Shown here one piece after another: positions 1 to 10,953 of a DNA stretch of 64,000 nucleotides. Source of the DNA: Nymphaea colorata (lineage: Eukaryota; Streptophyta; Magnoliopsida; Nymphaeales; Nymphaeaceae); contig NC_045141.1 of assembly GCF_008831285.2 (NCBI RefSeq), positions 15,672,106-15,736,105 of the forward strand. The letters run 5' to 3'. Position numbers and translations under genes: made by a program. The notes under the pieces are model-generated. The model saw nothing but the letters and a program-made list of their open reading frames with translations, had not been told where the DNA came from and searched no databases. Positions within the stretch are counted from its first letter, which is position 1; each line of letters begins with the position of its first letter.

Positions 1-2816
1 CAATGATGTTAATCCACCCAAATAAGGCATGCAGTTTAATCTGCACAGATCAGGAAAATGGAGAATTTGTTGATGCCATCACCAGATCCTGACCCCCAAA
101 AAATTCCTTCGTTTCAAATTTTCCGACCACCTTCAAAATGATGGCATCAATACAGCAGGTGATCAAATTTAACTTTGCAAAATTAAAGCCTGTGTTTGAT
201 GCCATAGGTGTTATGCTTTTGTGTCTTAAACGGTGGGGTGCGATAAGTTGTACCATCATTGATGCCGTTGCAACCCAAGGGCCAGAGGGAAGAGGTACTT
301 CAGGTCTCTTTTCCGGGCAGTGAACTGTTAACCTCCTGTTCATGCTATTCACCGGGCATGAAGAGTCAAGTAGAATGACAAGGATCTTCAACTAAATGCC
401 CTTCTCTCATCCGTTGCTTCATCATCAATGGTGGTTGATGCTCGCAGAAGATTTTGACAACTCTCACTAAAGACGTTCTTAATGTTGACATCAGACGCGA
501 ATATCTGTATGTATCTAAATCTACCAAGAATCAGACCTATATGGATCTGTTTGGAGTTTGCTCGTATCAGCAGCAACTTTCAGACACTTCTGCTCAAACA
601 AATACAGAAATATTTGTTTGTTATTATTTTATGGAACAAAAGGAAGAGTGTAAGCCTATTTCAAAAACTAAAAAGGACTCCAAAAAAGAGATCTTTGGTT
701 CTCAGTTAGACATCGTATTGAAAGCAAACACTTGGTCAAAATAAATGGCTATAACATCTCCCATGGATGCCAATTTTCCGTCGCTATCCAGTTCCCGTTT
801 CCTCCTTGCTTAACCTAAAAACCTGTAATAATAGTCAAAGAATGCTTAGTTCAAAGCAAATAATGTAGAGTTATCTAAGCCACAATTAGCACACGACAAA
901 TTTAGTACTTGAAGCCATGAGAATCCAAAGCGTTTACTTAAAGCTCAGTCTGCCATGGATGTTCATGATTCATCTTACGTGGGGGCTTTTGATAACTTCG
1001 GATTTTAGATTAATTTGTATAACGAACTTGCCAAATGCAATAGCCACTTCGCACTAAAATCCATGGTTTACCAAACTAAAGAATATTGCAAGTCAGACTT
1101 GGGCCTACATTAAGATCCACATTCTTAAATTTCTATGTTAATCTTCAACTAAGTTAACTGAGATTTCAAATATAAAGATTGTGGTACTACATTAAGCACA
1201 CTAGAAGAGCGCCACATACAAGCTTACAATTATTTTGATTCCAAAGGGGATTGGGATAATGGATGCAGCAGGGGTTGGTAGGCGGTCGGTTTTCATTTCA
1301 AATATCTAGGGTGTCAACTTTTTGTGCTGCAAAAGAGGATGGAGGGGGGCCATTGATGCTCAAGTTGGAGCTCATAGGGAGTCTTGAGGCACCAGAAACA
1401 GACCTTGTACCCTAAAGAAATGAGATGTTGAAAGGGAGATTCGGTCTTCTGCCGGACAATGAAAAACCCTGCTCGGTGAGAGAATTTGAGTGCCAACGAT
1501 GATCGGAAAGTTTCGAAGCACAAAAAAGAATCAGTGGAAATTAAACAAGAGAAAATGATTTGTTATTCTCTAACCAATTAAGTTTATGGGATGATCTTGG
1601 GAAAATGACGGCCGTGTGGAATTTGAACAGATCTCTGCTGACTTCTCTGGCTCGGAACATGTCAAGTCTGTCTCTTTCACTTTCTAACAGGATCATACAA
1701 GTTCTCAGTGGTCCTTAGTGCATTGTTGACAATAATTGTTTGATCCAGTCACTGTCCAAGTTAATGTTATTGTTAATATAATATTTATTCAGATTAGGCA
1801 AATTAATCATCAACTCCCCACAAGGGATTGAATATCATCCCACTCTGCACTTTTTGCGTTAAAGCCAAACAAAAATTTTTTTTAAAAAAAAGGTAATATG
1901 TGAAACCCCAACCAGACCATATGAAATGACATGATACTGTGCGCAAAACAACTAATTGCTATATTTAAATGTACATTTTCTTTGTTCTTTATATGGTAAC
2001 ACAAACATTACTTCCCAATTTTATCTAGATATAATAAAAAGAAAAAACAAAATGATAAGAAATGAATTGAAAATTTTGGAGGACGAGAAAGCACTTTCTA
2101 TCATATGGTTGTGATGACACAATTGAATTAGTAGCTAAAATTCTTTGATCCATATTCAAGGTAAGCTTATCATTTTTTTAAAATATTTTCCAACTTATTA
2201 GACTAATTCCTTACCATGTTTTAAAAGTATTCCTTTAATTACGTAAATATTAAGATCATCTATGAGTCGATGATGGCTCTGACCATGTCCTCGCATGGGT
2301 GTTTATACCAACCCTTACATGTTTTAGAAAATGTCATAGCTAACAACCAGACTTGATACAAAATTTTTTGAAGTACTATAAAATGAATTTGATGATGACA
2401 TTTATCTTTTTTTAAATTTATTGAAGGTACAAATGGCCATATTTAATGTGTCTTCATTTATTTCATGAATGTGAAAAAAATAAATATCACCCTCTATTTT
2501 ATTAGCAATATATTATTTTACAAAAGAATTTTATCTTGCTACCGAAAAGTTCAAAACATTTTTCAATTGTTAACTCCATGTCGAGTACGTTAACGTCATA
2601 TGCTATAAGTCAATGAACCGAATGCCAGACCAATTGAAATAACACATATGAACACACACACGTGCGCGCACATATGTACAAAGACTAGATTTTTTTATTT
2701 TTTTTTGTGTTGTTGAAAATTGTCGAGCGAGGTGTCTTGAAAAAAATAATAGACATTTTTCATCATCTAAGTATTAGTTAGTTGATACTTTTTTCCCTTT
2801 TCATTTTATTTGGAGA

Positions 2817-2849
<33 letters not shown>

Positions 2850-4500
2850 AGCTATAAAGAGTCACTTAGTTATCTAACTAGTTCATATGATACAAATGGT
2901 AACTAGTTCATATGATACAAATGGATAGTTGGGAGAAGAATATTTTTTTGAAAAAAAGGAGGATATGCCCATGGCTTTTTTTTTTTTTTTTAACCGTATA
3001 TAATGATGGATGAAACGGCCCTAGTTAGATGGCTCAGTGATTTTAAAAAACTAGAGTTACCATTTAATATATATATATATATATATATAAAGAGATTTTG
3101 ATTTCTTAAAATTCAAGTGCCTTATCTTACCTTTTCCTATATTTTTTTAGATTTGTGTTAGTAGCACATGTATTGTTTATCGATGTGAAGGTGCGAATCT
3201 TATTAATATAAAGGAGGAAGTAGGTCTCCTCGGAATGAGGTGACTGATTCAAGCTCTCAAATTAAAAGCATGCTTTAGAGATAGAGGGCAGTGACGAGGG
3301 CATCCCTCTATTGAAGAAGTCAGCGAATAACGGTGGACGCCGGCTTCTCTCACCGCGTTTTCATCTTCTCTTCTTTCCGCGCAAGTTTTGTTCCGGTCAA
3401 AATTTTGTCCAATTCTAGAAACAGGTTTTCCTAAATTGTCCTTCTGCTTTCGTATTTCCTAAATCAGTCTTCTACTTTAGCTTTTACAGGATCCAACCAC
3501 TTTGAGAAACATCCGTATCTTACTTTTAAGATTGTACAAGTAACTCGATAGCTTAAATTTTGAAATAAAAATGACAAAATGTTTGAACTGATGGAAATGA
3601 AATACAATATTACTCAAGTTATGTTTCTTGTTTCTTCACTCGCATAAAAGATTTATCCTTTCAACGGAGAAGAAAGAAGTGTTAGAGCTGCAATTACTAC
3701 AGTTCGATAAAGCTGTCCGTTTAAGGGATGAGCCAAGGTAGGGTTTGTTTGAGTCCTGGCTTCAACTCATTTTTTTTTTAAATATATATATAAATTTTAA
3801 AAGTTTCACTTATTCTATATAAAAATTTTGAAAAATAATATTTCGATTTTAATCAAAATTTAAAAACTTTAATTTGACCAGCTTCATGAAAATTTTTTGG
3901 CTTTACCCCTACGTCCGACTATGTTGTTTCTACATTGATGTGCTAACGAGATGAACTATGTGGTTAAAGGGAATGAAGAATTGGAGAAATTGTTAAAAGA
4001 ATGAGTAGTTCTAGAAATATTCTTATATAATAGGGACTGCTAACGAAATATTTTATTTATTTATTTATTTAATAATATGATATCCATACTTACCTCTTTT
4101 GGCAGTTGCCGAGTTCATATCCTCACGGATATGCTTATAAATAACAATATTTCCAAAATGGTCCCTATATTATAAAGCTATTTTTCTGAAATCATCTTTT
4201 CCTTTGAAGTTTTCCAGATCAACCTTCAAGTTTTCTTAACTCGAACAATTTCATCCACTTGGGCCGTTAGGTTGAACTAAGTTATACAAATAAGACTCTC
4301 CAAAAACTTAGAAGATCAGCTTTGCAAGGTTTAGGATTATAAAATGCAAACCTAATTTTAAATTTACTTTTATATTGTTTCCTAACAAAGTCGCGTGTCC
4401 AAACGACTATCTGACCAGTCTAAAACATTGAAAATACCTAGCATGTATTTGAAAAATATGCAATAACGCGGGACTGTTGTGGAAAAATTTCTGTAAAAGA
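1..4500. other. AT-rich intergenic stretch, no identified gene
   Basis: I recognise no gene here. At about 50-391 both strands are open (113 codons on minus, a shorter frame on plus at 138-323), and the base composition is less AT-rich than the flank, so it may be an old exon or transposon fragment; I cannot name it. The rest is AT-rich. It holds TA runs at about 2820-2847 and 3068-3089, a short tandem duplication at 2879-2924 (unit containing GTTCATATGATACAAATGG), and a possible dispersed-repeat copy at about 3725-3910. No tRNA or rRNA was seen. Confidence 0.5.
2820..2848. repeat. (TA)n microsatellite
   Basis: An uninterrupted TA dinucleotide run of about 14 units lies in an AT-rich intergenic region. 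A second run lies at about 3068-3089. Confidence 0.9.
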
Positions 4501-4760
4501 AGAACTATCATGGAAGGAACCTCAGTTCTGAACACAACCTCTAGAGCCACGCTTTTTCTTGTCCTGTAGTCGGTCTTTTCGTCGATGATGTATTGAGATA
4601 AAAAAAGAAAGAGAAATTGTCAAAGGCATGGTAAAATTCAGCCAACTCGTATACGATGTTCGGCAGACAATTTTGGCGTCAATATAAACGATGCAAGAAC
4701 AAGAAGGAGAGGAAGAAAAATGGTGGCAGGCGAACGCCCCTCCTGTTTCTTCTTCTCTCA

Positions 4761-4769
4761 ATATATATA
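4761..4769 (+). promoter_or_regulatory. Candidate TATA box of the GATL gene
   Basis: The sequence ATATATATAG, preceded by a pyrimidine-rich stretch and followed by CCAATCC, lies about 80 bases upstream of the GATL start codon. The position fits a core promoter with a short 5' leader. This is inferred from sequence and spacing only. Confidence 0.45.
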
Positions 4770-4847
4770 GCCAATCCAACTCTATCCTTCCTAGGAAGAA
4801 GAAGAGAGTATTTTCCACTGATAACGAGCAAGGCAAGTGGGTAATCG

Positions 4848-5906
4848 ATGGTAACGACGACCCGAATCGCGTTTATTGTCACGATCGCAACGTTGGCACC
4901 ATTCTTTTTGATCGCCGGCGTCAATGCCTCCACCAAATTCCGGGAAGCCCCGAGGTTCGACAACTCACCAACCTGCCCGACGATCGGCGGTGCGACCGGC
5001 TCCGCGGCCAGCAGCGACGCGCTCTGCGTCAGTGGTCTAACGCACGTCGCCATGACGCTCGACGCCCAGTATCTCCGCGGCTCCATGGCAGCAGTTCTGT
5101 CTGTGGTGCAGCACTCCGTCTGCCCGGAGAACCTCGCCTTCCACTTCGTGGCGTCCGGCACAGGCGAAGAAGAGGCCAACCTAAGGGACACGATTGCCGC
5201 CACGTTCCCTTACCTTCGGTTCCACGTCTACCACTTTGACGCCGCGGCGGTGGCGGGGCTGATCTCGGCTTCCATTCGGCCTGCGCTGGACCGGCCGCTC
5301 AATTATGCGCGGACCTACCTGGCGGCGCTCCTGCCGGAGTGCGTCTCCCGCGTCGTCTACCTCGACTCGGATGTTGTGCTGGTGGACGATATCGCCAAGC
5401 TGTGGGGGACGCAGCTGCGGCCTCGGTCAGTGGTAGCGGCGCCGGAGTACTGCAAAGCGAACTTCACTTACTACTTCACCAGCGCATTCTGGTCGAGCCA
5501 CGCGCTGTCGCTGACGTTCGCGGGGCGGCGGCCGTGCTACTTCAACACGGGGGTGATGGTGATGGACCTGCGGCGGTGGCGGGAGGGAGGGTACACGGCA
5601 AGGATCGAGGCGTGGATGGAGCTGCAGAAGCAGGTGCGGATCTATGAGCTGGGGTCGCTGCCGCCGTTTCTGCTGGTGTTCGCCGGAGATATAACGCCGG
5701 TGGACCACCGGTGGAACCAGCACGGGCTGGGAGGGGACAACTACAAGGGGAAGTGCAGGGGGCTGCACCCGGGCAGGGTGAGCCTCATGCACTGGAGCGG
5801 CAAGGGCAAGCCTTGGGTCCGGCTCGACGAAGGCCGGCCGTGCCCTGTCGACGCGCTCTGGGCCCCCTACGACCTCGCCCAGCCCCCATTTGTCTTGGAC
5901 TCGTAG
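4848..5906 (+). CDS. GATL-type galacturonosyltransferase-like protein (GT8 family)
   Basis: This intronless gene of 352 codons matches the usual length of plant GAUT-like (GATL) proteins. GATLs are Golgi-associated GT8 enzymes linked to pectin and xylan synthesis. Residues about 7-24 form a hydrophobic signal peptide or signal anchor. The GT8 nucleotide-sugar and metal site is at residues 172-175 (LDSD), followed by [11 protein letters not shown]. Family blocks NTGVMVMDL (233-241) and HWSGKGKPW (315-323) are intact, as is the end block ALWAPYDL. A sequon NFT lies at 205-207. The start is the first in-frame ATG after the TATA-like box, directly before the hydrophobic segment. The gene is strikingly GC-rich against AT-rich flanks. 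The family is certain; the exact paralogue and sugar acceptor are not. A CT microsatellite follows the stop. Confidence 0.93.
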   Translation: MVTTTRIAFIVTIATLAPFFLIAGVNASTKFREAPRFDNSPTCPTIGGATGSAASSDALCVSGLTHVAMTLDAQYLRGSMAAVLSVVQHSVCPENLAFHFVASGTGEEEANLRDTIAATFPYLRFHVYHFDAAAVAGLISASIRPALDRPLNYARTYLAALLPECVSRVVYLDSDVVLVDDIAKLWGTQLRPRSVVAAPEYCKANFTYYFTSAFWSSHALSLTFAGRRPCYFNTGVMVMDLRRWREGGYTARIEAWMELQKQVRIYELGSLPPFLLVFAGDITPVDHRWNQHGLGGDNYKGKCRGLHPGRVSLMHWSGKGKPWVRLDEGRPCPVDALWAPYDLAQPPFVLDS

Positions 5907-5913
5907 CCGCATC

Positions 5914-5934
5914 TCCCTCTCTCTCTCTCTCTCT
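5914..5934. repeat. (CT)n microsatellite after the GATL stop
   Basis: A run of about 10 CT units begins a few bases after the GATL stop codon and probably lies in its 3' untranslated region. Confidence 0.85.
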
Positions 5935-6414
5935 AAATTGGTTATTGTTTCATACGAGTCACATTTTAAGGGCTTGTATTGTCCTTGTTGGAAGGAGCGA
6001 ATTGAATGTGGGGGGACACGAAACACTACTTCAAGATGTAAAAAGATGTTGAGTTCTTTAACATTTTGTGATATATTTTTTTGGCAATTTCATAAGCACA
6101 AGTTGAATGTGTACTTTTTTTTCTTTGTTTGATAACTTAAATACACGTCGTCTATGAAATTGGAAATGAGTTGGGGACCTTCCAGATCTTGGTATTCATT
6201 TCCTCCTAGAGACGGACTTGAACATTTGATCGTCCATTTTTCTTTTTCTTTTGCGCTTTATCATACGTTCTTAAATCAAATCTTAAGGCATTTGATACCA
6301 AACGGATCCATCTATCTAATCGTTTCTGATCGAAATATATGTTTATTTCGAAGAGAGATGAACAATGTTATCGACATTGCGTGGTCTAAGAAAGTACCCC
6401 TTCACGGTTGATAC

Positions 6415-6416
<2 letters not shown>

Positions 6417-6503
<87 letters not shown>

Positions 6504-6505
6504 GA
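6417..6505. repeat. Long (TA)n then (TGTA)n microsatellite
   Basis: About 38 uninterrupted TA units are followed by about three TGTA units. It lies in the 1.6-kb intergenic stretch between the GATL gene and the copia remnant (5.9-7.5 kb), where I see no other gene. A shorter TA run (7342-7361) and a CA run (about 7450-7466) follow. Confidence 0.95.
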
Positions 6506-7521
6506 AAGGGGTCGAATTAATGTCCAGGTAAAACTTACAAAAGTGTGATTTTACGTGATCATTTGACATTAAGAAAGTGTATGATTGTTTCATGAATATG
6601 CCTCAAAATCAAGAAAGATTTATAGAACTTTTGCACAAATGTTTCATGAATCTGCTCCTACTTTAAGACATGAAATGCTCACGCTATGTTCTTAACGCCA
6701 AACCCCAAAGAAAACTCTAAGGTTTAGTAAGGATCAGCAAAAGTTCATATGCAAAAAAGACAGAAATATGAAATTTTGGTAGGCATGGCTAGTAGTACTT
6801 ACTATCCAGTTTTAGCATGGGTCCGACCCGTTGACACTCCCGAGTCTACTCCGGCCCGCCCACTCGTCAAAACTTAGCCATGCAACTTGGCTTGTTCATT
6901 GTTTCTTCCTTTTTTTTTAAATTATAAACCGAAGTTCCCACTGAACTCTTCACCTTGTTCCATGCAGCTCTAGTCAAGCCCAATTTGTCAAAGTAGGCAG
7001 GTGGCACCGCAAGCAGACACGACGAGGCTCAGCCCGCCCCTCCCACGGTTTATTTATTTATTTATAACACAAAGACCCGGATCGGCCTAACTTTGACTCT
7101 CTAAATTTGACTTTCAATCAGTTCGGGACGTAGATACAGACCGGAAATTGAATTGCATGCTGGTCGAAAACTATGATACGTTTTAGAACCGATCTTCTGC
7201 ATTCAGTCTTGCATGCACATCCACTCCAATTTATAACTTCTGTCGGTCGATATCCATCGGGACTGCGCCACCAATCAACATAAACCACCGGAATTCCCAG
7301 CCGTTCTTTTGAGCGGCATCGGCATTGATCGGCCTGAGTTGGTATATATATATATATATATTGCATCGGATCATTTGCAAAAAGATGTCAGAGGATTTCT
7401 CTATTCACGTTATACATGTGGAGACGCAGACATACATACACATATATTCACACACACACACACACAGAGCCAAACTTGCTTGCAAAACTGGCAATACTCT
7501 TCTGCTATGTTTGTAAGTAGC

Positions 7522-7887
7522 GGAGCTCGAGAACCGCTTCCAAATCAGCTGCTATTGGTTTGCTGTGATGCCTTCTGTTGAACGTATCTCAATAAAGTGT
7601 GGAAGGGCATGACGAAAATCGAGGCTGTAACCTACTTATGCTGCTGCGTCTAATCTTTGTTCAGACATGTTAGACGTAAAGCTGCATCAATATTGTTTAT
7701 TCTATTCTTGATTGTAAAGGGAAAAACTAAGGTTTCTCAAATTTCTTCTTGATTCTTCTAACTGTTTTTACAGCATTTTATAAAGTGAACGAGACTCTTT
7801 CAGCATGCATCGTCTTCTTTGTTTTCCTATCTTCCTCTGGGTTCCCATCGCAAGCTCTGTTTCAGTCAGAGTGTTCTGTTCCTTACA
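7522..7887 (+). repeat. Left LTR of degenerate copia element
   Basis: This stretch aligns along its length with 9830-10185. Both begin GGAGCTCGAGAACCGCTT and both end with TTCTGTTC followed by TTACA. They differ by many substitutions and small indels, so the insertion is old. The right end is followed at once by a tRNA-Met-type primer binding site (TGGCATCAGAAC at 7888), which fixes this boundary. The left boundary is the point where similarity to the right LTR begins and is less certain. Confidence 0.85.
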
Positions 7888-8514
7888 TGGCATCAGAACA
7901 TTAGGTGCTCTTTGGTCTCTCGTTCCTTTACTATGCCAGTCGTGGTTGAAAACAAAACCCAGCCTAAATCATCACTGATCTAGCCAAAACTCAAATTTTC
8001 AATTATCAGATTGAAAATGCAAATCCACTTCTATTCTAGTTAAGCAGAAAATGTCTGTTGATCAAACCGAAACCAACATTGATCAGACATCAATTCAGCA
8101 CACTGACGAACAGCCACCTCAAGTCTGATGCTCACAAAGAGTAAGGAAACTGTCCACTCTATTAAAAGATTTATATTGTAATATGGCTGCTCTAGAATCA
8201 CCAAGTGCACCTTCATTAAAAGCCAAGCGCATCATTACCCTATTTCCAGGTATATATCATTCAAAAAATTGTCACCTCCCTATAAATCTTTTTGCATTGT
8301 CCATCTCTCACGAGTCTGAACCTAAATTCTATACAACATGAATGCTAGCATCAAGCAATGGTAGCTGAAGCAAAGGCCTTGACAAACAGTGGAACATAGA
8401 CTCGAGTTGAATATCCTCAAGGAGTATGGCCAATTGGGTGTAAATGGATGTACAGGATTATCTGATGGTACTGTTGAAAGGCTCAAAGCGCGGCTTATTG
8501 CCAAGAGCTATCTC

Positions 8515-9780
8515 AGGTGGAAGGGTTAGACTATACTGAAAACCTATGCCCAAGTTGCCAATACAGTGAGGTGCCTACTTGCCATTGCAGCAAAATGCAA
8601 CTACAAGCTACACTAAATAGATGTATACAATGCTTTCTTGCATGGAGATCTGCACGAAACCATATACATGGAATTGCCTCAGTGATATGGAAGAAAGGGG
8701 GAGAGGCGAGTCTGCAAATTAAACAAATCACTCTATGTTTTGAAGCAGTCACCTAGGAATTGGTTTATCAAATTCCCCTATGCATATATGGCCTATGGTT
8801 GTGTTCAATCGAGGTTAGATCATTCTTTGATTATGTTGGCCAAAGTTAATTTATTCATTGCAGTCCTTGTATATGTAGATGACCTTAACATTGCAGGAAA
8901 TCAAGATGAGCAAGTAAACATATTCAAGGAATATTTACATTAGGTCTTCCACATGAAAGATCTTGGCAGGCTTAAAGTCTTTCTTGGCATTGAATTAGCT
9001 AGAGAATGGAGGAATATCTATATCACAAAGAAAACATACGATGGACATTATAGACGAGGTCGGTCTCATCAATGCAAAACCATCAGATGCTCAACATCGT
9101 ACTTGGTCTAAAGCTTATGGAGAGCCTCTTGAAGATGCAACTAACTATAGAAGACTGGTAGGTAAATTGATGTACCTAACCATTACGCGTTTGGATATCC
9201 TTTATGTTGTTCATGTACTTAGTGGATTATGCATAAGCATTGTAAGGCACACTCGATGCAGCTTTGAAAGGAGTTAGATATCTCAAAGGCACTGCTGGTC
9301 AAGGAAATCTATTTTTTCAACCGAAATTGAGCTGAAAATGACAGTCTACTGTGATGCAGAGTGGGCAGCCTGCAAGAGAGCTCAGGAAGCTCAAAAATCC
9401 ATTTCATTATGTAATATTCTTGGGTAACTGTCCCATTTCATGGGAAAAAGAACAAAAAAGAAAAGACAGTCTCAAGATCACTAGCTGATGCGGAATACCG
9501 TTCAATGGCAAATGGTGCGTGGGAAGTAGTGTGGCTGAAATCCCTCGTGTGATTTGAAGGTGGATCACCCAACACTAGTCAAGATGTTTTGTATAATCAG
9601 GCTGCTATGCATATTTCTGCTCATCAAGTATTCCATGAATGCACAAAACATATAGAAATTGATTGTTATATCGTGCCTAATCTTATAAAAAAAAGGAGTT
9701 CTTGAGGCCTCATTCATTTACTCAAATCATCAACTAGCTGATTGTTTACCAAAGCTCTTGACAAGATTCAATTTCTGAAC
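8515..9780 (+). pseudogene. Copia reverse transcriptase / RNase H remnant
   Basis: Frame-shifted pieces of the copia polyprotein are readable here. The best stretch is 8740-8943, which carries the YVDD active-site motif and a terminal stop. A further piece at 9041-9277 covers the region between reverse transcriptase and RNase H. RNase H pieces follow at about 9338-9545. The last codons before the polypurine tract (SKLDVHNLYT) match the usual copia C-terminus. Several stops and frame changes break the sequence. Confidence 0.85.
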
Positions 9781-9829
9781 TTAAGAAGCAAACTGGATGT
9801 ACATAACCTGTACACATACCAGTTTGAGG

Positions 9830-10185
9830 GGAGCTCGAGAACCGCTTTCAAATCAGCTGCTATCAGTTTGTTATGATTCTTGCTGCTGAGCATTACTGAA
9901 CACGTGTGAAAGGGCATTCGGAAAATTGAGGCTGTAACCGACTTATGCTGCTGCATCTAATCTTTGTTCAGACATACTAGAAGCAAAGCTGCATCAATAT
10001 TTTTTATTGCAAAAGGGCAAAAATAAAATTTCTCAAATTTCTTCTTGATTCTTCTAGCTATTTCTATAACATTGCATAAAGTGCGCATCTTCTATGTAAT
10101 AGAGTGAATGAGTCTTTCAGCCTGCGTCTTCTTTTTTGTTTTCCCATCGGAATCTCTGTTTTAGTCCAATGTTCTGTTCTTTACA
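9830..10185 (+). repeat. Right LTR of degenerate copia element
   Basis: This is the partner of the LTR at 7522-7887. It starts directly after a purine-rich tract (TTTGAGGGGAG) and ends at TTACA, the position that precedes the primer binding site in the left copy. It contains a short insertion relative to the left LTR near 10085-10105. Confidence 0.85.
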
Positions 10186-10953
10186 TCTTCCAAAGGCAAA
10201 GAAAGGGAGGGAATAAAAGGCAACAAAATAGACTTTTTGGTACTATGTTGTTCTTAGGAAGTTGATGATAGTTTTACTAGGAAAGCTTAGGAAAAACAAT
10301 TTGAAAGCTTCTTTTTTTTTTTTAAGGAAAGGCCATATTTGAAATGTAAGAAAAATAGAACACTGTACAGTACACTTTGGGTCAAAACACAGGTTACAAA
10401 AATTTTGTTTGAAGGCTACCTAGATTTGCTCGCTCTAGAATGAAGTACCTGAAAACATAATCTACAAATTAAAAACAAAATGCATTTGGATCAGCCAATC
10501 TCAGTTTTAGACTCCAAGGAGGTAACTGATCAATGATTCGATGTCTACAAATATCTTATTAGAATATCAATATATAAAAGGATCGTCGTGTAATACATTT
10601 TAATCATGTCCACACAAACGTTCCCGGATCCCCTTTCCACCACGCTGTACAATACCCATTTAAACACACTGAATCCTGAAGCCATTTTTCATGTTGAACA
10701 TACTCTTGGTACGGCTTTTCTGGATTTTCGGATGGACCTGGAGGGTTCCAACTGAAAATCCTGAACTACTTTTCCAGCATTAATGCACCTGGAAAATATT
10801 TTCCAGGCAATAAGCACGCCCATAGGAAGCAAGGAAGGAAAACTGTTTGAGGCAGACTACCTTGCTATGAACCAAGTTCACTCTCCTTTTTCTGTTATTC
10901 ATTCCCATCTGCAATACTCTTGACTAATACATGAGAAGTCCCATTACATCTCG

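Larger units (their letters stand above)
7522..10185 (+). mobile_element. Decayed, internally deleted Ty1/copia retrotransposon
   Basis: Two diverged LTRs (7522-7887 and 9830-10185) flank only 1.9 kb of interior, against about 4 kb in a complete copia element. A tRNA-Met-like primer binding site follows the left LTR. Reverse transcriptase fragments run from about 8515 to 9280 in shifting frames and include the catalytic YVDD motif at 8872-8883. RNase H fragments follow (CDAEWA near 9351; ADAEYRSMA near 9488). A purine-rich GAGGGGAG tract abuts the right LTR. Gag, protease and integrase are missing or unrecognisable, and stops and frameshifts are frequent, so it cannot be autonomous. I found no convincing target-site duplication. 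Confidence 0.9.

Noticed and set aside
5427-6026. 199-codon minus frame and other long frames overlapping the GATL gene
   Set aside because: They are shadows of a GC-rich coding sequence; only the plus frame has the GT8 motifs.
6402-6593. Open frame of alternating Tyr/Ile on the minus strand, and the similar ones at 56.8 kb
   Set aside because: They are translations of TA microsatellites, not genes.
7498-7502. TCTTC at 7498-7502 and at 10186-10190 as the copia target duplication
   Set aside because: It would place the left LTR start 20 bases before the region similar to the right LTR, and the right copy has its polypurine tract there instead; a 5-bp match in pyrimidine-rich DNA is weak.
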